A DNA stretch of 64,000 nt, taken from Fibrobacterota bacterium (GTDB taxonomy: Bacteria; Fibrobacterota; Fibrobacteria; UBA11236). A program made the translations under genes and the position numbers. The DNA is taken from assembly GCA_028287505.1 (NCBI GenBank), contig JAQBPN010000019.1, forward strand, positions 97,074 to 161,073, given 5' to 3'. Each line of letters opens with the position of its first letter. Within the stretch, counting starts at the first letter, position 1. Shown piece after piece: positions 17,379 through 25,137 of the stretch. The notes under the pieces are model-generated. The model saw only the letters and a program-made list of their open reading frames with translations. It had not been told where the DNA came from and did no database searches.

Positions 17379-18163
17379 AAGTTGTATTGTTCTGCGGCGG
17401 ACTGGGAATGCGATTGCGCGAGTTTTCCGAAAACACCCCCAAGCCCATGGTCCCGATCGGATATCGTCCCATCATCTGGCATCTGATGAAGTACTACGCG
17501 CATTTCGGCTACAAGGAGTTCATCCTCTGCCTGGGCTACCGCGCCGATCTGATCAAGAACTATTTCATCAACTACAACGAATGGCTCTCCAACGATTTCG
17601 TCCTGAGCGGGGACGGTTCCACCAAGATGCTCAATACCGACATCCATGATTGGAAGATCACCTTCTGCGAAACGGGCGTCAGTTCCAACATCGCCCAACG
17701 CCTGATGGCCGTGCGCGAGCATCTCCAAGGCGAAGAATATTTCATGGCCAACTACGCCGACAACCTCTGCAGCATGCACCTGCCGAGCCTGGTCGACTTC
17801 GCCATGGAGCGGAAAAAGGTGGCCTGCCTGCTCAGCGTCACGCCCGCCCAGACCTTCCACTCCGTGGACATCGACAAGGACGGAAGGGTCAAGGGCATCC
17901 ATGACATGACCCAGACGGGCCTGGTCATCAACGGCGGATTCTTCATCCTCCGCAAGGACATCTTCGACTACATCCGCCCGGGCGATGAACTGGTGCATGC
18001 GCCGTTCGGCCGCCTGATCGAGAAGGGCGAGCTGGTTTCCTACCGGTACGACGGATTCTTCGCGGCCATGGACACCTTCAAGGAGCGCCAACACCTGGAA
18101 GATCTCTTCACCAAGGGCAACGCCCCTTGGGAAGTCTGGAAAACCCCGGCAGTCAAGGCCTAG
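17375..18163 (+). CDS. Sugar-phosphate nucleotidyltransferase, RfbF (glucose-1-phosphate cytidylyltransferase) type
   Basis: The 262-residue length and order of motifs follow RfbF. The signature loop is FCGGLGMRLREFSENTPKPM, where GMRL stands in place of the usual GTRL. IGYRPIIWHLMKYYAHFG and VINGGFFILRKDIFDYI are typical of the cytidylyltransferases rather than of RmlA. NYADNLC is the metal-site segment, where most homologues have GDG. The C-terminal NAPWEVW also matches RfbF. It would activate a hexose-1-phosphate to a CDP- or similar NDP-sugar. The altered loops mean that nucleotide and sugar specificity should not be assumed. The gene overlaps the DUF4910 gene by ATGA and is followed after five bases by the deacetylase gene. 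Confidence 0.82.
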   Translation: MKVVLFCGGLGMRLREFSENTPKPMVPIGYRPIIWHLMKYYAHFGYKEFILCLGYRADLIKNYFINYNEWLSNDFVLSGDGSTKMLNTDIHDWKITFCETGVSSNIAQRLMAVREHLQGEEYFMANYADNLCSMHLPSLVDFAMERKKVACLLSVTPAQTFHSVDIDKDGRVKGIHDMTQTGLVINGGFFILRKDIFDYIRPGDELVHAPFGRLIEKGELVSYRYDGFFAAMDTFKERQHLEDLFTKGNAPWEVWKTPAVKA

Positions 18164-18168
18164 CCACG

Positions 18169-18822
18169 ATGCTGCGACTCGGCCTTTCCAAACCGGACGG
18201 TTCCCCGCTCCGCATCCTGTGTCTGGGCGCCCATTGCGACGACATCGAGATCGGCTGCGGGGGCACGGTGCTCCGGCTTATCGAAGAGCATCCCACCGCG
18301 GAATTCCACTGGGTGGTCTTCAGTTCCAATCCCAAGCGCAAGGCGGAGGCCCAGGCCGCGGCGGAGCAATTCCTGAAGGGCGCGGCCCGCAAGGAGATCC
18401 GCATCCTGGAATTCCGGGACGGCTATCTGCCCTACAGCGGGGCTTTGGTGAAGGATGCCTTCGAAGCGTTGAAGAAAGACGTCTCCCCGGACCTGATCCT
18501 CACCCATTACCGCCAGGACCTCCACCAGGACCACAGGCTGGTTTCCGATCTGACCTGGAACACCTGGCGCGACCAGCTCATCCTGGAATACGAAATCCCC
18601 AAGTACGACGGCGACATGGGCATTCCCAACCTGTTCGTCCCCGTGAGCGGGGAACAGGCCGCGCGCAAGGTCAAGGCCATCCTGGAAGGCTATCCCACCC
18701 AGAAGGGCAGGCAATGGTTCGAGGAAGACACCTTCTATTCCCTGATGCGGCTCAGGGGCATGGAAGCGAATTCCCCTTCCCGCTACGCGGAAGCCTTCCA
18801 CGGCAGGAAGTCGGTGCTTTGA
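18169..18822 (+). CDS. PIG-L family N-acetyl-sugar deacetylase
   Basis: A 217-residue protein of the PIG-L/LmbE family. The first metal motif is GAHCDDIEIGCGG at residues 20-32, where His22 and the Asp pair are the zinc ligand and catalytic base. The second is THYRQDLHQDHR. Family members remove the acetyl group from N-acetylglucosaminyl lipids, mycothiol precursors or other N-acylated sugars. ATG 18169 lies five bases after the previous stop; an in-frame start at 18127 would overlap the upstream gene and lacks family sequence. Within this operon it would expose a free amine on a sugar nucleotide or lipid-linked sugar, possibly for later modification. Confidence 0.87.
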   Translation: MLRLGLSKPDGSPLRILCLGAHCDDIEIGCGGTVLRLIEEHPTAEFHWVVFSSNPKRKAEAQAAAEQFLKGAARKEIRILEFRDGYLPYSGALVKDAFEALKKDVSPDLILTHYRQDLHQDHRLVSDLTWNTWRDQLILEYEIPKYDGDMGIPNLFVPVSGEQAARKVKAILEGYPTQKGRQWFEEDTFYSLMRLRGMEANSPSRYAEAFHGRKSVL

Positions 18823-18863
18823 TCCCTTCTCCGCACTGATGGCGCTCCTTCTCCTGGCCGGCC

Positions 18864-20405
18864 ATGTTCAATAAAGGTCTTTACCTCAAGAATATCATCT
18901 TCAACTGGGGCGCTTTCCTCGTCGCCATCGGAATCGGGTTTTTCCTTTCGCCCGTAATCGTGAAACAGCTCGGCGACGGACGTTACGGGCTGTGGTCCCT
19001 GGTAGTGACCTTCACCACCTATTTCGGCTACCTGGATCTGGGCATCCAATCGGCGGTGGGCCATTATGTCGCCCGCCATCTGAGCGATGAGGACGCCTCC
19101 CAGCTGGAGGCCAAGACCAATTCCGCCCTCTCCACGCTTTCGGTCCTGGGCATGCTCGCGCTCCTCTCCGTCTTCGTCGCCTCCCTGTTCTTCTCGCGCT
19201 TCTTCCACGTCCAGGCCGACGCCGTGTCCGGCGTCCGCGTTTCCCTGGTGCTGATGGGTTCGGTCATGGCGTTGAGGCTGCCCCTGTCGGTTTTCTCGGC
19301 CGTGCTGGCGGGAGCGCAACGGTTCGACATCATCAGCGGGATTTCCCTGTCGGTGAAACTCCTCAACGCGGCCTTGGTGGTCCTGGTCCTGAAAACGCAC
19401 CATGGCCTGATGGGGTTCGCCATCGTGGTGTCTTCCACCCAGCTGCTGGAGAACCTGGCGCTGGCGTACGCCGCCCGCAAGATCGTGCCCGGAATCCGCT
19501 TCCGCCCCTTCGCTTTCCAACGCCGGGCCTTCGTCGAGCTGTTCCATTACGGCATCTTCAACTTCCTCATCAACCTCTTCGGCCAGGGATGCGCCGTTTT
19601 CGGGACCTTCCTGATCGGGCACAAGGTGGCGGCGGAGGCCGTCACTTTTTTCTCCATCGGTTCGGAACTGATGCCGTACATGGGAGGGCTCGTCAGCGCG
19701 GTCTCCATTCCCCTGCTGCAGATAGTGATTCCCATGGATGTCCATTCCGACCTGGCGGCCATGCGGGAGCTGCTCCTGACCGGCACGCGCTATCTCTTCG
19801 CGCTGGTCTGCCTCATCGGCCTCAACCTGGTGGTGGTGGGTCCCGACTTTCTGGCCCAGTGGATGGGCGCGAAATACCTGGACCCGCGCCCCTATGGTTC
19901 GAGCGGCACCGTGCTCATCCTGCTGACGTTGGCCAACGTGGCGGCCCTGTCCTCGGCGGTGGCCCAGCAAATCCTTTTCGGCCGGCGCAAAAACAAGCTC
20001 TTCGCGGCTTTCACCGTCGTCGAGACGATTTCCACCATCATCCTGGCCTTGCTGCTGGTTCCCCGCTGGGGCATCCTGGGAGTGGCCGTGGCCTCGCTGG
20101 TCCCGATGGCGGTTTGCGAAGGCATCATCATCCCCGCTCTCACGGCCGCGCAAGTGGGATCCAATCTGCTGCGCTATTTCCGCGCGGGGATCCTCCCCAA
20201 CCTGATGGTGGCCGTCCCGGTTTTCCTTGCCTCCAAAGCCCTGATGCCTTATATTCCGGGATGGGGTTGGGGGAAAATCTTCCTTTCCTTCACCTTGGTC
20301 TCCGTCATGCATCTCTCCGCGTCCGCTTTTTTCCTGATCGATGGTGAACACCGGAGGCAATTCCTAAGTCAAATCACGAGCAGGCTGGCGTGGGGCAAAA
20401 CATAG
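18864..20405 (+). CDS. Oligosaccharide flippase (Wzx-like)
   Basis: The second flippase of the window, 513 residues with about fourteen hydrophobic segments. IIFNWGAFLVAIGIGFFLSP and LGDGRYGLWSLVVTFTTYFG match the N-terminal region of polysaccharide transport proteins. It should move the finished lipid-linked repeat across the inner membrane. It closes the nucleotide-sugar operon, 41 bases after the deacetylase gene, with no clear ribosome site. No terminator was seen after it. A new promoter, apparently for the next operon, lies at 20408-20436, right after its stop. Confidence 0.9.
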   Translation: MFNKGLYLKNIIFNWGAFLVAIGIGFFLSPVIVKQLGDGRYGLWSLVVTFTTYFGYLDLGIQSAVGHYVARHLSDEDASQLEAKTNSALSTLSVLGMLALLSVFVASLFFSRFFHVQADAVSGVRVSLVLMGSVMALRLPLSVFSAVLAGAQRFDIISGISLSVKLLNAALVVLVLKTHHGLMGFAIVVSSTQLLENLALAYAARKIVPGIRFRPFAFQRRAFVELFHYGIFNFLINLFGQGCAVFGTFLIGHKVAAEAVTFFSIGSELMPYMGGLVSAVSIPLLQIVIPMDVHSDLAAMRELLLTGTRYLFALVCLIGLNLVVVGPDFLAQWMGAKYLDPRPYGSSGTVLILLTLANVAALSSAVAQQILFGRRKNKLFAAFTVVETISTIILALLLVPRWGILGVAVASLVPMAVCEGIIIPALTAAQVGSNLLRYFRAGILPNLMVAVPVFLASKALMPYIPGWGWGKIFLSFTLVSVMHLSASAFFLIDGEHRRQFLSQITSRLAWGKT

Positions 20406-20407
20406 CC

Positions 20408-20436
20408 TGGACGCCAAAAATGTAAGTGCGTATACT
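20408..20436 (+). promoter_or_regulatory. Sigma-70-type promoter of the aminotransferase operon
   Basis: TGGACG (20408-20413), a 17-base spacer, then TATACT (20431-20436). The leader would be about 70 bases and ends with GAGGGA five bases before ATG 20511. Confidence 0.5.
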
Positions 20437-20510
20437 TTTGGTCAGTCCGATCGTTTCCGGGCAGGCCCTTTTTCCGTTCCGAAAGCAAACAACGACTCCG
20501 AGGGACTCCG

Positions 20511-21422
20511 ATGGCTCAGCTGCAAAAACCACCGTTCGTTTTCATGGGCGGCCGCATCACACCTTGGGACGATGCCAAGATCCACGTGGCGGCCGAAGCG
20601 CTCATCCGCGGCATCAGCGTTTTCGAGGGGCTGAAAGGTTATTGGCGGCATGACGGCGGCTCCTTCGGCCTGCTCGCGCTCCGGGAGCATTATGAAAGGC
20701 TTCAGCGTTCGGCCATGCTGCAATACCTCCCCTTCACCATGGGCTATGAGGAATATGCCGCCGCCTGCACCACCTTGATCCGGAAATTGATCGACAAGAA
20801 CCGCGACCTGTGGATGCGTACCACCCTGTTTTCGATGGAAGGCCAATGGGGCGAGGCCACGGTCACGGACCTGGTCATCACCTCCTACCACCAGGACAAG
20901 AAGATGCCGGATCCCGTGGATCTGGGGATCAGCACCTGGCAGCGCGCATCGGACACCTCCTTGCCGGCCCGCATCAAGTCCGCCGCCAACTATCAAATCG
21001 GCAGGTTGGCCCGCATCGAGGGAAGGCGCCAGGGATTTTCCGACATGATCATGTTGAACGCGGCCGGACGGGTCTCCGAGGCCAGCGCATCCTGCGTGCT
21101 CATGGCGCGCAAAGGCAAAGTGATTACGCCTCCCGCCAGCGAAGGATGCCTGGAAAGCATCACCGTGGACATCATCGAGGGCCTGTGCAAATCCCTGGGC
21201 ATCCCCTTCGAACGCCGTCCCATCGACCGCACCGAACTGGCCGTCGCCGATTCCATCTGCCTGGTGGGCACGGTGATGGAAATGGGCCGCGTCCGCAAAC
21301 TGGAATCCCGCGATTTGCCGGTTTCGGATCCCGTATTCGATGCCATTTCGAAAGAATTCTACGCATGCCTGCGGGGCCTCAAATCCCATCCTTCCGTCCA
21401 GTTGACTCCGGTAAGCCTGTGA
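20511..21422 (+). CDS. Class IV (branched-chain/D-amino-acid type) aminotransferase
   Basis: A 303-residue fold-type IV PLP enzyme related to IlvE. The PLP Lys is Lys156 in LPARIKSAANYQIG, followed by SDMIMLNAAGRVSEASASC. The N-terminal AAEALIRGISVFEGLKGY is also typical. IlvE homologues transfer the amino group between glutamate and branched-chain 2-oxo acids. GAGGGA precedes the ATG by five bases. Its stop overlaps the start of a GT2 gene (GTGA), which in turn overlaps a pyruvyltransferase gene (ATGA). Such coupling suggests a role in glycan synthesis, for example supply of an amino acid or amine used to decorate the polymer. A plain role in amino-acid metabolism cannot be excluded. Confidence 0.85.
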   Translation: MAQLQKPPFVFMGGRITPWDDAKIHVAAEALIRGISVFEGLKGYWRHDGGSFGLLALREHYERLQRSAMLQYLPFTMGYEEYAAACTTLIRKLIDKNRDLWMRTTLFSMEGQWGEATVTDLVITSYHQDKKMPDPVDLGISTWQRASDTSLPARIKSAANYQIGRLARIEGRRQGFSDMIMLNAAGRVSEASASCVLMARKGKVITPPASEGCLESITVDIIEGLCKSLGIPFERRPIDRTELAVADSICLVGTVMEMGRVRKLESRDLPVSDPVFDAISKEFYACLRGLKSHPSVQLTPVSL

Positions 21423-22324
21423 GTTCTGGCGGGAATCCGCTGGTATCCATCGGGATGCCCATTTACAACAGCGAAAGGCACCTCCGCCAGGCCCTCGATT
21501 CGCTGCTGGGCCAAACCCTCCGGGACTTCGAACTGATCGTTTCCGACAATGCCTCGACGGACGGCACCGGGGCCATCTGCGCCGAGTACGCGCAACGAGA
21601 CAAGCGCGTCCGCTATATCCGGCAGGAACGGAATATCGGAGCCCCCCGCAATTGGAATGCGGTCCTGCATCCGGCGCGGGGCGAGTTCTTCAAGTGGGCC
21701 TCCGGCAACGATTATTGCTCCCCGGATTCGCTGGCCCTTTGCGTGGAGGCCATGCAGCGTGAACCCGATATCACCCTGTGCTATGGCCATACGGAGCTGA
21801 TCGACAACGACGGCAACTCCCTGGGCGCATATCCGGGCGATCTGGATATCAACGACCCCCGCCCCAGCGACCGGTTCAAGAAACTCCTCAACGGTGTGGG
21901 ACTCAACAACGCCCAGCAAGGGGTCATCCGCACCTCCGTCCTGCGGCGCACGGGACTCGATCGCCTCTATCCGGGCGGGGACATCCCGTTGATGTCCGAA
22001 CTGGCCCTGTACGGCCGCCTGACCCTGCTCCCGGGCGTCATGCTGTATCGCCGGTTCTCGCCCGATACCGTCATGGCCATGCGCAGTCCGGCCGAGGTCA
22101 CCCTCATCTACAATCCGCAGGCCAAAAAGCAGGCCGGTTTCCTCCGCGTCCGCTTCCACTGGGACAACTTCACCAGCATACTCCGGGCCCCCATCTCCTA
22201 CTCAGAAAAGCTCCGCGCCCTGGGCATCGCCGTCAAATACGCCGCGTGGGACCGGGAAAAGCTGTGGGGCGAAGTCCGCTTCCTGTGGGCCTCTACGCCG
22301 TCTTCGACTTCGATGCGGCCATGA
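21419..22324 (+). CDS. Glycosyltransferase family 2 with unusual metal-site motif
   Basis: The 301-residue product is a paralogue of the GT2 proteins at 10064 and 40055. LVSIGMPIYNSERHLRQALD opens the domain, IVSDNASTDGT is the nucleotide loop, and FFKWASGNDYC stands where the others have HDD. The first metal-site residue is thus changed to Gly-Asn-Asp. The start is GTG 21419, overlapping the aminotransferase stop as GTGA; the open frame upstream of it is antiphase sequence. The stop overlaps the next ATG as ATGA. It should transfer a sugar to a lipid-linked intermediate; whether the altered motif changes metal use is unknown. Confidence 0.87.
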   Translation: MSSGGNPLVSIGMPIYNSERHLRQALDSLLGQTLRDFELIVSDNASTDGTGAICAEYAQRDKRVRYIRQERNIGAPRNWNAVLHPARGEFFKWASGNDYCSPDSLALCVEAMQREPDITLCYGHTELIDNDGNSLGAYPGDLDINDPRPSDRFKKLLNGVGLNNAQQGVIRTSVLRRTGLDRLYPGGDIPLMSELALYGRLTLLPGVMLYRRFSPDTVMAMRSPAEVTLIYNPQAKKQAGFLRVRFHWDNFTSILRAPISYSEKLRALGIAVKYAAWDREKLWGEVRFLWASTPSSTSMRP

Positions 22325-23562
22325 ACCGCCCCCCGCGCATCGGCCTCTTGGGCCCTTACGCCAGCGCGAACCTGGGAGATACGTCGGTCCAGGTGGCGGT
22401 GATGGATACCCTGAAGGAGCGGTTGGGCCCCGTCCGGTTCCTGGGCATCTCGACCAATCCGGCCGACGTGGCCCGGACACACGGCATTTCCGCAATCGCA
22501 TTGTCCGGTGAACAGCCCCGGATCGATCCGGTAGGAGCCGATGGTCCGGAGACCGGGATGGCATCAGGCGATGAAGGAAACGGCGGAAGCGGATTTTCCC
22601 CTTGGCTTCCCAGGCGCCTGGACAGCCTGCGGCGCATCCATCGCACCACGGCGTCCTTGGATTTGCTGATCATTTCCGGCAGCGGCCAGATAGACGATTT
22701 TTGGGGCGGCGCTTGGGGCCACCCCTTCCGCATGCTGGCCTGGAGCGCCAGCGCCCGGCGGCAAAGAGTCCCCGTCGCCGTTCTCGGAGTGGGCGTGGAC
22801 GAATTGCACACCCGTCTGGGAGCCTGGTTTTCCATCCGCGCCCTGCATTTCGCCCAGTTCCGGGCGTTCCGGGACAAGGGATCCCTGGATCGGCTTCTGG
22901 GTTTGGGGCTCAAGGCGCCCAGCATGGTTTGCCCGGACCCGGCGTTCGGCCTGAAGCCGCCCGCTCCCCTTCCAGGCTCCGGATCCCGCCCGCCCTATGC
23001 CATCGTCAGTCCCATCGCGCGTGACGCGTGGCCGGGGGCCGAGGACGGGGTGTACGAGAATTATCTGCACACGCTCGCCAAGGTCTCGGAACACCTGTTG
23101 GAAAAGGGTTTGGACTTGCGGTTCGCCTGCTCCCAGACGCGCATGGACGTTCCCATCGTGGAACGCATCAAAAAGAAAATGACCGCCGCCGCGGCCGGGA
23201 AATGCCTCCTGGAACCGATCGTAAGCGTGGAAGACTATCTGAGAGCGGCCGGTCCCGCGGAAGTGGTCATCGCCTCGCGGCTGCATGCCGCCATCCTCGC
23301 CTTTGTCGCGGGCGCTCCCGTGATCACCTTGGCGGATACCAGGAAGGTCCGGGTCCTGATGCAGGACATGCAGCTTCAGGAATTCTCCCTGGACCTCCGC
23401 GCCGCCGGGCCGGAAGCGGCTCTGGCCGCAATCGATGCCGCCTTATCGCGGCGGGAGAACATCAGGAAGCATATCGCGGGATTGCAGGGCCGCTTGCGCT
23501 CCGATCTGGCTTCGACCTACGATCAGTTGCTGGCCTCCGTCTTCCCCAAAAAAAGCCAATAA
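22321..23562 (+). CDS. Polysaccharide pyruvyl transferase family protein
   Basis: A 413-residue protein of the CsaB/AmsJ/WcaK family (PS_pyruv_trans). RIGLLGPYASANLGDTSVQV is the characteristic GNxGD-type N-terminus. DLLIISGSGQIDDFWGG and the C-terminal VVIASRLHAAILAFVAGAPVI, with its R-x-H, are the other hallmarks. The family transfers the enolpyruvyl group of PEP to a sugar, forming pyruvate ketals that make the polymer acidic. The N-terminal half has a Gly/Ser/Asp-rich insert near residues 70-95. ATG 22321 overlaps the GT2 stop as ATGA, and this fixes the start. A strong hairpin follows the stop. Confidence 0.88.
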   Translation: MNRPPRIGLLGPYASANLGDTSVQVAVMDTLKERLGPVRFLGISTNPADVARTHGISAIALSGEQPRIDPVGADGPETGMASGDEGNGGSGFSPWLPRRLDSLRRIHRTTASLDLLIISGSGQIDDFWGGAWGHPFRMLAWSASARRQRVPVAVLGVGVDELHTRLGAWFSIRALHFAQFRAFRDKGSLDRLLGLGLKAPSMVCPDPAFGLKPPAPLPGSGSRPPYAIVSPIARDAWPGAEDGVYENYLHTLAKVSEHLLEKGLDLRFACSQTRMDVPIVERIKKKMTAAAAGKCLLEPIVSVEDYLRAAGPAEVVIASRLHAAILAFVAGAPVITLADTRKVRVLMQDMQLQEFSLDLRAAGPEAALAAIDAALSRRENIRKHIAGLQGRLRSDLASTYDQLLASVFPKKSQ

Positions 23563-23591
23563 AAAAAGCGGAGGGTTTCCCCTCCGCTTCT
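23561..23591. terminator. Bidirectional rho-independent terminator
   Basis: A 10-bp perfect stem AAGCGGAGGG/CCCTCCGCTT (23566-23575 with 23580-23589) has a TTTC loop. Seven A residues on its left give a T-run for minus-strand transcripts, so it is a strong terminator for the PEP-CTERM gene. It also ends the plus-strand operon. Confidence 0.85.
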
Positions 23592-23618
23592 TATCCGAAT
23601 ATTTCGGTTCTTAATTAA

Positions 23619-24332
23619 TCAGGCCTTCTTGCGACGGGCAGCGAAGACCAGGCCGACCAGGCCCAAGCCCATCAGTCCCATGGTGGTGGGTTCGGGAACG
23701 GGCTGTACCGATTCCACCATCACGACCATATCGTTGAAGTCGTTGTCGCCGCCGACCACGTCTTCCCAGGCCAGAACGTATTCGTTGGGGTTCCAGGTGC
23801 CGGTGCCGGCGCCGGGCAGCTTGACCACGTCGTTCTCACCCTGGAAAGCGACCATGTGATCTGCAGCGCCGGAGTTGAGGGCGAAGTCGGAGTAGAAAGT
23901 GCCGCCGGCTCCGGAAAGGAAGTAGCCGAAGGTGTTGCCGCTGAAAACGACTCCGGTGTTGCTGAAATTCTTTTCAACCACGCCGAGATCGGAGATGGAA
24001 ATGGCCACGCCCGCACCGGCGGTCGCGCTGCCGTCGAACAAGGTCACTTTCTTTGAGGGGTCATAGGCATCGTAAATGCCGAAGGTGTTGTTTCCGGCAT
24101 TGCCGGCCAGCTCGATGATCATGCGGGAGATGGAGCCGCCCGTGGCCGTGAGCTTCCAGTACAGGTCAGGGTTGACCTGGTCCGTGTTCACGTTTACGCT
24201 GCTGGTTCCGCCTACGGTGATGCTGTTGAGCACGTTCTGCAAGCTGGTTTCCGGACCGTTGTTGATAACGGTGGCGAAGGAGCTGGCTGCGAGGGCCAAG
24301 GTGCCGATGGCGCTGAGTTTCAAAATATTCAT
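23619..24332 (-). CDS. PEP-CTERM sorted protein with DUF4114-like domain
   Basis: The 237-residue protein has an N-terminal signal peptide (MNILKLSAIGTLALAASSF) and a C-terminal PEP-CTERM tail. The tail starts VPEPTTMGLMGLGLVGL near residue 212 and ends with Arg/Lys residues. Exosortases recognise this tail. Before it lies a DUF4114-type segment, EYVLAWEDVVGGDNDFNDM, which is Asp-rich and may bind calcium. It contains no Cys. GAAAGG is seven to eight bases before the ATG. It is the only PEP-CTERM protein found in the window and lies next to epsI and the exosortase gene. Transcription is probably sigma-54-dependent, given the -24/-12 element at 24370-24388. It likely ends up in the outer surface or matrix. 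Confidence 0.9.
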   Translation of the reverse strand: MNILKLSAIGTLALAASSFATVINNGPETSLQNVLNSITVGGTSSVNVNTDQVNPDLYWKLTATGGSISRMIIELAGNAGNNTFGIYDAYDPSKKVTLFDGSATAGAGVAISISDLGVVEKNFSNTGVVFSGNTFGYFLSGAGGTFYSDFALNSGAADHMVAFQGENDVVKLPGAGTGTWNPNEYVLAWEDVVGGDNDFNDMVVMVESVQPVPEPTTMGLMGLGLVGLVFAARRKKA

Positions 24333-24369
24333 TAGTGCAAGCCTTTCGAAGTGTCGTCGACTGTACCTT

Positions 24370-24388
24370 AAGCGAAGCCCATGCCAGT
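24370..24388 (-). promoter_or_regulatory. Sigma-54 (-24/-12) promoter of the PEP-CTERM gene
   Basis: The minus strand reads CTGGCATGGGCTTCGCTT. The GG at 24385-24384 and the GC at 24373-24372 are exactly ten bases apart. The match to the consensus TGGCACG-N4-TTGC fails at only two positions. The start of transcription would be near 24360, giving a 28-base leader with GAAAGG in it. PrsR, the sigma-54 activator at 32725, is the obvious candidate regulator. A 13-base palindrome, AAAAGG-G-CCTTTT, lies directly upstream at 24391-24403. Confidence 0.72.
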
Positions 24389-24495
24389 GGAAAAGGGCCT
24401 TTTCGATGGAAAAGTAAGTGTCGATTCAGGGGTAATGTAAAGGAATCCGGCAGACGGGGTATTTTTTTACAGCTAAACCGCCATTTTCCAAGGAA

Positions 24496-25137
24496 TTAGG
24501 GCAGGTTTTTCTCAAGTTCGGGAAGCAGAAAATGCGTGAAATCCTCGATTCTGACCTGAATTTGCTGCTGGGTTTCTCCCCTTCCCTCGGGAGTAAGAAG
24601 CCGGACCAGGGAGGCTCCCTGATGTTTTTCGCCAACCAGTCCCCCCAAAAACATCAAAAGGCTGGATTGCAGGTATTTGGCCGTATAGGTGTTGCCGATC
24701 TTGTACCAATAGCAGACCCACTGCCTGTGGTCCCGGATGTCGATGGATATCAGTTTGGCTGCTACACGTTTGCCGTCCAATTCCGTATCTCCGATGCTTC
24801 CCACCAGGGCCCCCGCCCCGCGGAGGCAGGCTTCCTGGGCATGCGCCGATTTGCGGCTGCTATGGGCGATGTAAGCGACGATCAATTCCATGTAGTTCTG
24901 GCCGTTGGAGTAGGTCCGTTCGATGATGTCGCTGGTTTCCAGTCCCTTGATTTCCCCGGCGGACGCCTGCCGCTCTTCCACCAGCTGCCAGGAACCGATG
25001 GTGTTGGGAATATTGCGGGTCAGTTGCGTCACCCCCTGGAGCGATTGCCGGAACAGCACCAGATTGGACAGCCCGGCCGAAATGCCCAGCAGGAGCAAGG
25101 CCGCCAGCGTCCAAACCCACCGGGCGTTGCGGGTCAT
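24496..25137 (-). CDS. epsI: Exosortase-associated protein EpsI
   Basis: A 213-residue protein of the EpsI (DUF3485) family. It has an N-terminal membrane segment (TLAALLLLGISAGLSNLVLF). The family pattern follows: PNTIGSWQL, then DIIERTYSNGQNYMELIVAY, then SAHAQEACLRGAGALV, which holds the conserved His and Cys. EpsI is always found with exosortases, either as a separate protein or fused to them, and is needed for extracellular polymer. Its ATG at 25137 overlaps the exosortase stop as ATGA, so both are translated from one message. The frame is open upstream, but that part is the antiphase of the exosortase gene. Confidence 0.88.
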   Translation of the reverse strand: MTRNARWVWTLAALLLLGISAGLSNLVLFRQSLQGVTQLTRNIPNTIGSWQLVEERQASAGEIKGLETSDIIERTYSNGQNYMELIVAYIAHSSRKSAHAQEACLRGAGALVGSIGDTELDGKRVAAKLISIDIRDHRQWVCYWYKIGNTYTAKYLQSSLLMFLGGLVGEKHQGASLVRLLTPEGRGETQQQIQVRIEDFTHFLLPELEKNLP

